This document shows positions 22,531 to 28,758 of a DNA stretch of 28,758 nt, piece after piece (position 1 is the stretch's first letter; every line of letters starts with the position of its first letter). Source of the DNA: an uncultured Bacteroidales bacterium (lineage in GTDB: Bacteria > Bacteroidota > Bacteroidia > Bacteroidales > UBA932); NCBI GenBank assembly GCA_946406095.1, contig CAMJJO010000007.1:1-28758 (forward strand), written 5' to 3'. The position numbers and the translations under genes are program-made. The notes beneath the pieces are model-generated. The model saw only the letters and a list, made by a program, of their open reading frames with translations. It made no database searches and was not told the origin of the DNA.

Positions 22531-24005
22531 TCCCTTCTTTCCTTTATCTTCCGAACCGGATCGCAAGTCAGGCCTATGCCGAGCTTTGCGAAGGTTTTCC
22601 TGTCGACCTCGCTGAGAATAACAGTAGAATGCACCTGGGCACCCGCGAGGTTGGGGAGCTGCTCGATGGCAAGTTTGCAGTTCTCGTCTATCAGGCTCAT
22701 CATCGAAATGGCCACAAGGACCTCATCCGTATGCAAGCGGGGATTATGCCCGTGGAGATAGGTCACCTTTGTGGTCTGGATAGGGGCTATCATTGTCTGG
22801 GGGATGAGCTTGACATTGTGAGCGATTCCGGCAAGATGCTTTAGCGCATTCAGCAGAAGTGCGGCGCTGGGGCCGAGAAGGGGACTGGTTTCGGCGGTTA
22901 TGATGGTGCCGTCTTCCAGCTCCATCGCAGCGGTCGCCACGTGGGATTTCTCCAGTCTGTCCTTGGCGGCCACAGTGCAGAGCCTGTCTGCGGTGGAAAT
23001 CTTAAGACGCTTCATCAGCAGTGCAATCTTATTGATCTCGTTCTCACCTGCCTTGCCATCAGCAAAGTTGCACAGGGCGGTGTAGTAGCGGCGGATTATT
23101 TCCTGTTTGGACGCTTCCCGGCAGATGTCATCATCGCTGATGCAAAAACCTATCATGTTGACACCCATGTCGGTTGGGGACTTGTAGGGAGTGTCGCCAT
23201 AGATATCGTCGAACAGCGCGTTCATGACGGGGAAAATCTCCACATCGCGGTTATAATTGACTGCGGTTTTGCCGTAGGCCTCCAGATGGAACGGATCTAT
23301 CATGTTCACATCCTCCAGGTCGGCCGTGGCGGCTTCATATGCCAGATTTACGGGATGGGTGAGGGGAAGGTTCCAGATGGGGAAAGTCTCGAACTTTGCA
23401 TATCCCGCCTTGACACCTCTTTTGTTCTCTTGATACAACTGGCTGAGGCAGACAGCCATCTTGCCGCTGCCGGGGCCGGGTGCAGTTACGACAACCAGCG
23501 GTTTGGTGGTCTCAACATAGTCGTTTTTCCCGAAGCCCTCGTCGGAGTCGATCAAAGATACATTGTTGGGATAGCCCTCTATGGTGTAGTGGAAATAGAC
23601 TTTGATTCCCATCATTTCCAGGCGTTTCCGATACGCTTCGGCGCTGGACTGTCCGTTATAGTGGGTGATGACGACACTGTTCACGCTCAACCCTGCTGCC
23701 ATGAATTCATCCCTGAGGCGGAGGACATCGACGTCGTAGGTGATTCCGAGGTCGCTGCGTATCTTGTTCTTCTCGATATCCACGGCGCTGATGACTATGA
23801 TGATTTCGGCATCATCCTTCATCCTGAGAAGCATCTTCATCTTGCTGTCCGGCTGGAAACCCGGCAGAACCCTGCTGGCGTGAAAATCGTCGAACAATTT
23901 GCCGCCGAATTCCAAATAAAGTTTATCGCCGAACTGGGCGATGCGTTTCTTGATGTTCTCAGATTGGATTTTGAGATATTTGTCGTTGTCGAACCCGTAT
24001 TTCAT
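22527..24005 (-). CDS. DUF1846-family protein
   Basis: A cytoplasmic protein of 492 residues, the usual length of the DUF1846 family, whose biochemical role I do not know. It shows family stretches near the N-terminus (YLEFGGKLFDDFHASRVLPG), the loop VVTAPGPGSGKMAVCLSQLY (about 173-192), which looks like a phosphate-binding glycine-rich loop, and GVNMIGFCISDD. The C-terminal third includes LLGPSAALLLNALKHLAGI. No signal peptide or membrane helix is visible. It has its own promoter, and its upstream neighbour ends in a terminator, so it is a separate transcription unit. The stop overlaps that of the convergent porin-like gene. Confidence 0.88.
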   Translation of the reverse strand: MKYGFDNDKYLKIQSENIKKRIAQFGDKLYLEFGGKLFDDFHASRVLPGFQPDSKMKMLLRMKDDAEIIIVISAVDIEKNKIRSDLGITYDVDVLRLRDEFMAAGLSVNSVVITHYNGQSSAEAYRKRLEMMGIKVYFHYTIEGYPNNVSLIDSDEGFGKNDYVETTKPLVVVTAPGPGSGKMAVCLSQLYQENKRGVKAGYAKFETFPIWNLPLTHPVNLAYEAATADLEDVNMIDPFHLEAYGKTAVNYNRDVEIFPVMNALFDDIYGDTPYKSPTDMGVNMIGFCISDDDICREASKQEIIRRYYTALCNFADGKAGENEINKIALLMKRLKISTADRLCTVAAKDRLEKSHVATAAMELEDGTIITAETSPLLGPSAALLLNALKHLAGIAHNVKLIPQTMIAPIQTTKVTYLHGHNPRLHTDEVLVAISMMSLIDENCKLAIEQLPNLAGAQVHSTVILSEVDRKTFAKLGIGLTCDPVRKIKERRD

Positions 24006-24030
24006 ATAAGATTGTCTTGAATACGGGTTA

Positions 24031-24061
24031 CAAAATTATGCAAAACGGGGGAATTATCCAA
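24031..24061 (-). promoter_or_regulatory. DUF1846 promoter
   Basis: On the minus strand TTGG (24061-24058), 19 nt, then TAATTTTG (24038-24031): exact -7 box and a partial -33 box. The ATG at 24005 lies 25 nt downstream of the -7 box. The promoter follows directly after the terminator of the upstream operon. Confidence 0.65.
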
Positions 24062-24073
24062 TTTTATTTTTGC

Positions 24074-24102
24074 AAAAAGAGAGGAGCTTTGCGGCTCCTC
24101 TC
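24074..24102 (-). terminator. Intrinsic terminator of the vor operon
   Basis: A perfect 9-bp inverted repeat, GAGAGGAGC (24079-24087) and GCTCCTCTC (24094-24102), encloses a 6-base loop. On the minus strand it is followed by five T (24078-24074). It begins 3 nt after the stop codon of the last operon gene. The other direction lacks a T-run, so it acts for the minus strand. Confidence 0.92.
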
Positions 24103-24105
24103 GAT

Positions 24106-24648
24106 CTACATTTTCCTGATGATCTCCATCCCCAGGCGGATGGCCTCTTCATTCATTGGAATCAGGTGATGATGCCGCTCGGGGAGAGTCTTTCTCAATG
24201 CTTTCAGGACCCCCTCTATAGAGACTATGGGATGAACCTTCAGGAAGCCTCCGAGAACTATCATGTTGAATACCTTTATCATATTCATCTCGGCTGCCTT
24301 GTCCATGGCATCGATCCTGTAGACATCGATGTCCTTGCGGGTAGGAGGCGTGTTGATGCCATATCCATCATAAATCAGGGTTCCGCCAGGCTTGACCTTG
24401 CTTTCGAACTTCTCCAGCGAAGGCTGGTTAAGCACGATGGCGGTGTCGTAGGAGCTCAGGATAGGGGAGGAGACCGGCTCGTCGCTGACTATCACGGTAA
24501 CGTTCGCCGTGCCACCACGCTGTTCGGGGCCATATGCAGGCATCCAGGTCACTTCCTTATCTTCCATAAGGCCGGAATAGGCAAGGATCTTACCCATCGA
24601 GAGGACTCCCTGTCCTCCGAATCCGGAAATAATGATTTCGTGTGTCAT
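24106..24648 (-). CDS. vorC: 2-oxoacid:ferredoxin oxidoreductase, gamma subunit
   Basis: A protein of 180 residues, the gamma (catalytic-domain) subunit that completes the thiamine-dependent enzyme. Typical family stretches are ISGFGGQGVLSMGKILA (about 7-23), PAYGPEQRGGTANVTVIVSD (37-56) and FNMIVLGGFLK. Together with the two genes upstream it forms a Vor/Kor-type heterotetramer with a small ferredoxin. The enzyme converts a 2-oxoacid and CoA to acyl-CoA, CO2 and reduced ferredoxin. It starts 11 nt after the beta-subunit gene and is the last gene before the terminator. Substrate class (branched-chain versus 2-oxoglutarate) is inferred from the operon, so the symbol is tentative. Confidence 0.85.
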   Translation of the reverse strand: MTHEIIISGFGGQGVLSMGKILAYSGLMEDKEVTWMPAYGPEQRGGTANVTVIVSDEPVSSPILSSYDTAIVLNQPSLEKFESKVKPGGTLIYDGYGINTPPTRKDIDVYRIDAMDKAAEMNMIKVFNMIVLGGFLKVHPIVSIEGVLKALRKTLPERHHHLIPMNEEAIRLGMEIIRKM

Positions 24649-24659
24649 AATGCTGGCGT

Positions 24660-25427
24660 TTATTTACCGTTGTCTTTCAAATCTCCAAGAGGATAGAAAG
24701 GAATCATGTTCTCTTCCATCCATTTGTTTGCCTTGTCCGGGCTCATTCTCCAGTTGGTGTTGCAGGTCGAAACGATTTCTACCAGATTGGAGCCCTTGCC
24801 CTGCATCGAATACTCGAAGGCTTTGCGAATAGCTTTCTTCGCTTTAAGTATGGATGGCACGTTCTGCACGCTCTGTCGGGTGACATAGCAAGTGCCCTCG
24901 AGCTGGGCGGCGATATCTGCCATCTTGAGAGGATAGCCGTGAAGTTTGGGATCGCGGCCATAGGGGCAAGTCACAGTCTTCATCCCGATAAGGGTGGTGG
25001 GAGCCATCTGTCCTCCGGTCATGCCGTATATCGCGTTGTTGATGAAGATGATGGTGATGTTCTCCCCGCGGTTCAGGGCGTGGATTGTTTCTCCGGTGCC
25101 GATGCAGGCAAGGTCTCCGTCTCCCTGATAGGTGAAGACAAGACGGTCCGGCCATAAGCGCTTGACTGCAGATGCCAGCGCAGGAGCACGGCCGTGGGCC
25201 GCTTCCTGCCAGTCCACATCTATATACTTATATGCAAAGACGGCGCATCCCACAGGGGAGATGGCTATCGTCTTCTCCTGCATCCCCATTTCGGCCACTA
25301 CCTCGGCAACCAGCTTGTGCACTACACCGTGACTGCATCCCGGGCAGTAATGCATAGGAACGTCATTGAGCAATTCCGGTTTCTTGTAAACCAGATTCTC
25401 GGGTTGTATGATTTCTTGTTTTGTCAT
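24660..25427 (-). CDS. vorA: 2-oxoacid:ferredoxin oxidoreductase, TPP-binding beta subunit
   Basis: A protein of 255 residues carrying the thiamine diphosphate site. The Mg-TPP motif is GDGDLACIGTGETIHALNRG followed by FINNAIYGMTGGQ. Cysteines in HYCPGCSHGV (about 27-36) match the beta-subunit N-terminus of this family. It lies between the alpha and gamma genes with 12- and 11-nt gaps. Subunit letters differ between databases: the beta subunit is called VorA in some annotations, so the symbol is a convention. Confidence 0.87.
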   Translation of the reverse strand: MTKQEIIQPENLVYKKPELLNDVPMHYCPGCSHGVVHKLVAEVVAEMGMQEKTIAISPVGCAVFAYKYIDVDWQEAAHGRAPALASAVKRLWPDRLVFTYQGDGDLACIGTGETIHALNRGENITIIFINNAIYGMTGGQMAPTTLIGMKTVTCPYGRDPKLHGYPLKMADIAAQLEGTCYVTRQSVQNVPSILKAKKAIRKAFEYSMQGKGSNLVEIVSTCNTNWRMSPDKANKWMEENMIPFYPLGDLKDNGK

Positions 25428-25439
25428 AACAGCAGCCTT

Positions 25440-26522
25440 TTAGATGAGCATTTTCTTGATTTGATCCACAACTTCTTCGGGTTCGGGGATTATGCCGCCG
25501 AGACGGCCGTACCACTCCACGGGAACAGAACAATTGACGGCCAGACGGATGTCCTCCACCATCTGCCCGGCATTGATTTCCAGCGAGAGTATGCCCTTCA
25601 CCTGCTTGCCAAGCTGGCCGATTCTCTCGTAAGGGAAAGGCCAGAGCGTGATGGGACGGAGCAGACCGACCTTGATGCCCTGTTCGCGGGCTATGGCGAT
25701 GACCTTCTTGGCGATGCGGGCGGCGCTTCCGAAAGCGACGATAAGGTACTCGGCATCTTCGGTCATATAATCCTCATACCGGACCTCTTCCTTCTCGATT
25801 ATGCGGTACTTGGCCTGGATACGGAGATTGTTCTGTTCCATCTCCTCGGAACGAAGCTCCAGGGAAGTGATGATATTCGGTTTGCGCATGCCTATGCGGC
25901 CGGTAGTTGCCCATGGGCATTCTTTGGCAATCTCCTCTTCTGTCCTGCGGGGCTTGAAAGGGGGGAGCACCACCTTCTCCATCATCTGGCCTATGGCACC
26001 GTCGGAGAGAATCATGGCGGGATTGCGGTAGCGGAAAGCCAGTTCGAATGCCAGGTCCACGAAATCAGCCATTTCCTGCACGGAAGCGGGAGCAAGGGTG
26101 ATCAGACGGTAGTCTCCGTGACCACCGCCCTTGACAGTCTGGAAATAATCCGCCTGACTGGGTTGGATGGTGCCGAGACCGGGGCCTCCGCGGGATACGT
26201 TGACAATCAGCGCCGGCAGCTCGGCTCCGGCCATATAGGAAATGCCTTCCTGCATCAGGGATATGCCGGGGGAGGAAGATGAGGTCATCACCTTCTTTCC
26301 CGAGGCGGCTCCACCATAGACCATATTGATGGATGCAACCTCGCTTTCAGCCTGAAGAACCACCATTCCGGTAGTCTCCCATGGCTTTTCTGCAGCCAGT
26401 GTCTCGAGGACTTCCGACTGAGGAGTGATAGGGTATCCGAAATAGCCGTCGCAACCACAACGGATGGCGGCGTGGGCAATGGCTTCATTGCCTTTCATCA
26501 AAGTGACTTCTTTCTCTGCCAT
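25440..26522 (-). CDS. vorB: 2-oxoacid:ferredoxin oxidoreductase, alpha subunit (3-methyl-2-oxobutanoate type)
   Basis: A protein of 360 residues, the size of VorB. The 2-oxoglutarate enzyme alpha subunit (KorA) is often larger through fusion. Family features are GNEAIAHAAIRCGCDGYFGY (about 11-30) followed by PITPQSEVLE, TSSSSPGISLMQEG, NVSRGGPGLGTIQPSQADYF and the C-terminal LEINAGQMVEDIRLAV. It starts 2 nt after the ferredoxin gene. With ilvE and butyrate kinase in the same operon, valine/leucine/isoleucine-derived 2-oxoacids are the likeliest substrates; 2-oxoglutarate remains possible. Confidence 0.85.
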   Translation of the reverse strand: MAEKEVTLMKGNEAIAHAAIRCGCDGYFGYPITPQSEVLETLAAEKPWETTGMVVLQAESEVASINMVYGGAASGKKVMTSSSSPGISLMQEGISYMAGAELPALIVNVSRGGPGLGTIQPSQADYFQTVKGGGHGDYRLITLAPASVQEMADFVDLAFELAFRYRNPAMILSDGAIGQMMEKVVLPPFKPRRTEEEIAKECPWATTGRIGMRKPNIITSLELRSEEMEQNNLRIQAKYRIIEKEEVRYEDYMTEDAEYLIVAFGSAARIAKKVIAIAREQGIKVGLLRPITLWPFPYERIGQLGKQVKGILSLEINAGQMVEDIRLAVNCSVPVEWYGRLGGIIPEPEEVVDQIKKMLI

Positions 26523-26524
26523 GA

Positions 26525-26755
26525 TCAGTCCTCCTTCTTACGATAAACGGTGATACATCCGTCCGGACAGACGATTGCACATGAAGTGCAACCGGTGCAG
26601 GTGTCTTCCAGGACGGCCTCAGCATAGTTATAGCCCTTCTGGTTCACGCTTTTCGTGGTAAGGGCAAGAACGTTCAGCGGACACGCGACCACGCAGAGGC
26701 CGCAGCCTTTGCAGCGTTCGACATCGACAACTGTCGCTCCTTTCATTTTAGCCAT
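26525..26755 (-). CDS. vorD: 2[4Fe-4S] ferredoxin-like delta subunit of the 2-oxoacid oxidoreductase
   Basis: A protein of 76 residues with two complete cluster motifs: C15-x2-C18-x2-C21-x3-C25-P and C53-x2-C56-x2-C59-x3-C63-P. It carries electrons from the TPP site to free ferredoxin. It lies 2 nt upstream of the alpha gene and 12 nt after the TPR gene. The short N-terminus has no extra domain. Confidence 0.92.
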   Translation of the reverse strand: MAKMKGATVVDVERCKGCGLCVVACPLNVLALTTKSVNQKGYNYAEAVLEDTCTGCTSCAIVCPDGCITVYRKKED

Positions 26756-26767
26756 ACGGTTATAATA

Positions 26768-27037
26768 TTATTGGTTATACATGTCCTTGTTGTAGAAATC
26801 CAGAATCTCGTTGGCGATGTCCAGAGCCTGCCGTGCCGGGCTGTCCCGATTGATGTGGACGGCTTCCAGGTAGTTGTTCATGGCCATCTGCCAATTGCCC
26901 TTCTTGCGCCAGGCATTGCCCAGAAGGTAGAAAAGCGTGTCGTCCATCGGGCCGCCTTCCGCACGGAAGCGCTCAAGGAGAGAAATCGCTTCATCTGCCT
27001 TGTCATCGTCGAGGAGAGCCTTGACCCTGTCCTTCAT
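26768..27037 (-). CDS. Small TPR-repeat protein inside the vor operon
   Basis: A protein of 89 residues. The stretch AEGGPMDDTLFYLLGNAWRKKGNWQMAMNNYLEAVHINRDSP is a typical tetratricopeptide unit, flanked by amphipathic helices (about 1-28 and 70-85), so it holds about two repeats. No signal peptide or catalytic motif is seen. The ATG at 27037 is chosen. A GTG at 27040 would overlap the ilvE stop by one base. Its position between ilvE and vorD suggests a role in assembly or subunit contacts of the oxidoreductase, but the sequence shows nothing more. Confidence 0.8.
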   Translation of the reverse strand: MKDRVKALLDDDKADEAISLLERFRAEGGPMDDTLFYLLGNAWRKKGNWQMAMNNYLEAVHINRDSPARQALDIANEILDFYNKDMYNQ

Positions 27038-27039
27038 CA

Positions 27040-28080
27040 CTAATGCTCATTTATGAATGTGCACCAGCCGTAGGTGTCTTCTTCCAGACCTTTCTGAATA
27101 CCGATGATCCGATCGTAAAGCTTCCTGCTGACGGGGCCGCACTCATCCGCATACTTGAATTCGCGGGTGACGGTGCCATCCTCCAACGCGGGTTTGTCGT
27201 CGATCCGGCAGATAGGAGTGATCACGACTGCAGTTCCGCAGGAGTTCACTTCATCGAAGGATTCGAGTTCTTCCACATAAACCGTGCGGCGCTCCACCTT
27301 GAGACCGAATTCCTCGGCCACCTTGCGAAGGCTCTTGTTTGTGATGGACGGAAGCACGCTGGAAGAATCCGGTGTGATATAGCTGTTCCCCTTGATTGCG
27401 AAGAAATTGGAGGAACCGAATTCCTCTATGTGAGTATGCGTAGCGCTGTCCAGGAAAAGCAGTTCCCTGTAGCCCAGACGGTGCGCGATGTTGTATGCGT
27501 GCAGAGACTGTGCATAGTTCGCTCCCAGTTTATATCCACCCGAGCCGAAGGTTGCGGCACGGTCGTAATTCCTGGAGATGACCGCAGTGCCGGGCATAAG
27601 GCTCTTGGCGCCGGAATAAGTACCCACGCCCGAAGCCATCACCACGAACATCGCATCATCTGCAGAATGAATTCCCAGTTGGGGATTGTAGCCGAAAAGG
27701 ACAGGCCTGAGATAGAGAGAAGCGCTGGCGCTCTCATACGGAGGGATATACTCCCAGTTCTCCTGGACGCAACGGATGCACATGTCCATGAACAAATCCA
27801 TCGGAGGAGCCGGCATATCCAGATAATCGGCGCCGCTTTTCATACGCTTCTGATTCTCGTCGGGGCGGAACATCCTCACTCTACCATCCACTCCCCGGAA
27901 GACCTTGAGCCCTTCGAAGCAGCAGGATGCATAGTGGAACACGCCTGCAAAGCAATGCAACGACAGGTTGAAGTCGTTGGTTACCACGGGCGCCGACCAT
28001 TTGCCATCGATGCAAGTGGCATATACTATCGCATTTGTAGGATAATAGCTGAATGATCGCTTGGAATAATCTATTTCCAT
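27040..28080 (-). CDS. ilvE: Branched-chain amino acid aminotransferase
   Basis: A PLP enzyme of 346 residues, fold type IV, that exchanges the amino group between Leu/Ile/Val and 2-oxoglutarate. The PLP lysine is K184 in GSGGYKLGANYAQ. Family features include CCFEGLKVFRG (53-63), the SSNFFAIKG strand and the late EELESFDEVNSCGTAVVITPI block that binds the phosphate of PLP. Within this operon it supplies the 2-oxoacids used by the Vor-type enzyme, although it could also serve biosynthesis. It begins 30 nt after the butyrate kinase gene and ends 2 nt before the TPR ATG. Confidence 0.94.
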   Translation of the reverse strand: MEIDYSKRSFSYYPTNAIVYATCIDGKWSAPVVTNDFNLSLHCFAGVFHYASCCFEGLKVFRGVDGRVRMFRPDENQKRMKSGADYLDMPAPPMDLFMDMCIRCVQENWEYIPPYESASASLYLRPVLFGYNPQLGIHSADDAMFVVMASGVGTYSGAKSLMPGTAVISRNYDRAATFGSGGYKLGANYAQSLHAYNIAHRLGYRELLFLDSATHTHIEEFGSSNFFAIKGNSYITPDSSSVLPSITNKSLRKVAEEFGLKVERRTVYVEELESFDEVNSCGTAVVITPICRIDDKPALEDGTVTREFKYADECGPVSRKLYDRIIGIQKGLEEDTYGWCTFINEH

Positions 28081-28110
28081 ATATAAGTTATTGGTTATTA
28101 ATAGTGGTTA

Positions 28111-28758
28111 TCAGTCTTCTACGATGTGGTTTTTGTTGTAGGTATGAATCTTCGTTGCTCCGGCCAGGATGATATAGCCGTTTTCGGCAAGGGACTCGAG
28201 CTCGTTTTCGCCGGGATACACCTTCACGGGAGCAACCCAGTCGACTTTCTTGGTGATGGCATCCGTAATGTCCTTGCTGTAGGCGACACCACCGGTGAGT
28301 ATGATTACATCCACCTTGCCGTTCACCACCGCGCCCTGGGCAACGATATATTTGGCAATATTCAATATGAAGGCCTTCATGAACAGCACGTATTCGGGAA
28401 TGCCCTCATTGGCCTTCTGCACTATCTCGCGCATGTTGTTGGTGCCGAAATACGCCACCGCGCCGCCTTTTCCGATAAGTTTTTTCTTGATTTCCTCTTT
28501 TGAATACTTGCCGCTGAAACACATATCTATCAACGGATAAGGCGGGCAGCAGCCTGCTCTTTCGGGAGTGATGGGGCCGTCGCCGCCAAGCCCGTGAGAT
28601 GTGTCTATAACACGGCCGTCCTGATGAAGGGAGATGGTGACTCCGCCTCCCATATGGCAGATGATGGCGGTTGTGTCTTCTGCTTTCCGGCCGCTCTCCC
28701 GAAGGTATCTGCGCATGATGGCGCGGGTATTGAGGGCGTGGAAGAGAGTGCGGCGGGG
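28111..28758 (-). CDS. buk: Butyrate kinase (N-terminal part missing at window edge)
   Basis: The visible C-terminal 215 residues begin with RRTLFHALNTRAIMRRYLRE at the edge and include HMGGGVTISLHQDGRVID, GDGPITPERAG and the CFSGKYSKEEIKKKL stretch characteristic of butyrate kinases in the ASKHA (acetate kinase-like) superfamily. The reading frame stays open to the end of the window, so roughly 140 residues are missing. The enzyme makes ATP from acyl phosphate. With the branched-chain enzymes downstream, isobutyryl-, 2-methylbutyryl- or isovaleryl-phosphate are possible substrates besides butyryl-phosphate. A phosphotransbutyrylase gene is expected immediately to the right. Confidence 0.93.
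   Translation of the reverse strand, partial: PRRTLFHALNTRAIMRRYLRESGRKAEDTTAIICHMGGGVTISLHQDGRVIDTSHGLGGDGPITPERAGCCPPYPLIDMCFSGKYSKEEIKKKLIGKGGAVAYFGTNNMREIVQKANEGIPEYVLFMKAFILNIAKYIVAQGAVVNGKVDVIILTGGVAYSKDITDAITKKVDWVAPVKVYPGENELESLAENGYIILAGATKIHTYNKNHIVED

Noticed and set aside
22941..24020. Long plus-strand open frame opposite DUF1846, and similar ones at 18987-20180 (minus) and 25194-26282 (plus)
   Set aside because: Each lies inside a well-supported gene on the other strand and lacks any motif, signal peptide or promoter of its own.
26768..28098. 11-base sequence ATAACCAATAA (minus strand) repeated upstream of ilvE and of the ferredoxin gene
   Set aside because: One copy contains the TPR stop codon, and exact 11-base repeats are expected by chance dozens of times in a window of this length.
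1..28758. CRISPR arrays, tRNA or rRNA genes, insertion sequences, phage genes
   Set aside because: No regularly spaced direct repeats, no tRNA-like cloverleaf, no transposase or integrase motif was seen in reading both strands; automated scans were not possible here.

Overview
The window looks like a chromosomal segment of a Bacteroidota (most likely Bacteroidales) anaerobe. The support is: near-consensus Bacteroidota promoters (TAnnTTTG at -7, in places with TTTG 19 nt upstream) in front of most transcription units; almost no Shine-Dalgarno sequences; lipoproteins and outer-membrane barrels with short signal peptides ending in AQ or SC; and gene types typical of the group (DUF3737, a TGS-type nucleoside kinase, flavodiiron protein, ferredoxin-dependent 2-oxoacid oxidoreductase, butyrate kinase). 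Base composition is moderate and looks even throughout. I saw no insertion sequence, prophage, tRNA, rRNA or CRISPR array, and no gene-free stretch longer than about 160 bases. I cannot name the genus.

Layout. 1-3232 (minus): an outer-membrane porin-like barrel followed 4 nt later by potA, potB and the start of potC, so a polyamine ABC transporter with its own outer-membrane channel. 3301-4971 (plus): a TGS-domain uridine-kinase-like protein whose start codon lies almost on its promoter. 4977-6117 (minus): a YhhQ-type queuosine-precursor transporter and QueF; their short leader folds into a convincing preQ1-I-like aptamer. 6277-9464 (plus): a secreted coiled-coil protein with an acidic Pro/Val/Ala/Glu tail, a BaiN/HI0933-type flavoprotein with a TTG start, and a flavodiiron protein. 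9461-10312 (minus): a DUF3737 beta-helix protein. 10370-20513 (plus): a tightly packed seven-gene run of pncB, a PAP2 phosphatase, a DUF4015 glycosidase-like lipoprotein, a heparinase II/III-like lyase, tcdA, an aldehyde dehydrogenase and a large MscS-family channel. 20523-21452 (minus): a YitT-family protein. 21538-22530 (plus): a second porin-like barrel, paralogous to the first. 22527-24005 (minus): DUF1846. 24074-28758 (minus): an operon running buk (partial), branched-chain aminotransferase, a small TPR protein, ferredoxin and the alpha, beta and gamma subunits of a 2-oxoacid:ferredoxin oxidoreductase, closed by a strong intrinsic terminator.

How the genes fit together. The last operon reads as a catabolic route: branched-chain amino acid to 2-oxoacid (aminotransferase) to acyl-CoA plus reduced ferredoxin (Vor-type oxidoreductase) to branched-chain fatty acid plus ATP (butyrate kinase, with a phosphotransacylase presumably outside the window). 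The YhhQ-QueF pair forms a queuosine salvage/synthesis unit with its own probable metabolite sensor. Both porin genes are read from divergent promoters that overlap those of their neighbours, so RNA polymerase probably cannot occupy both directions at once.
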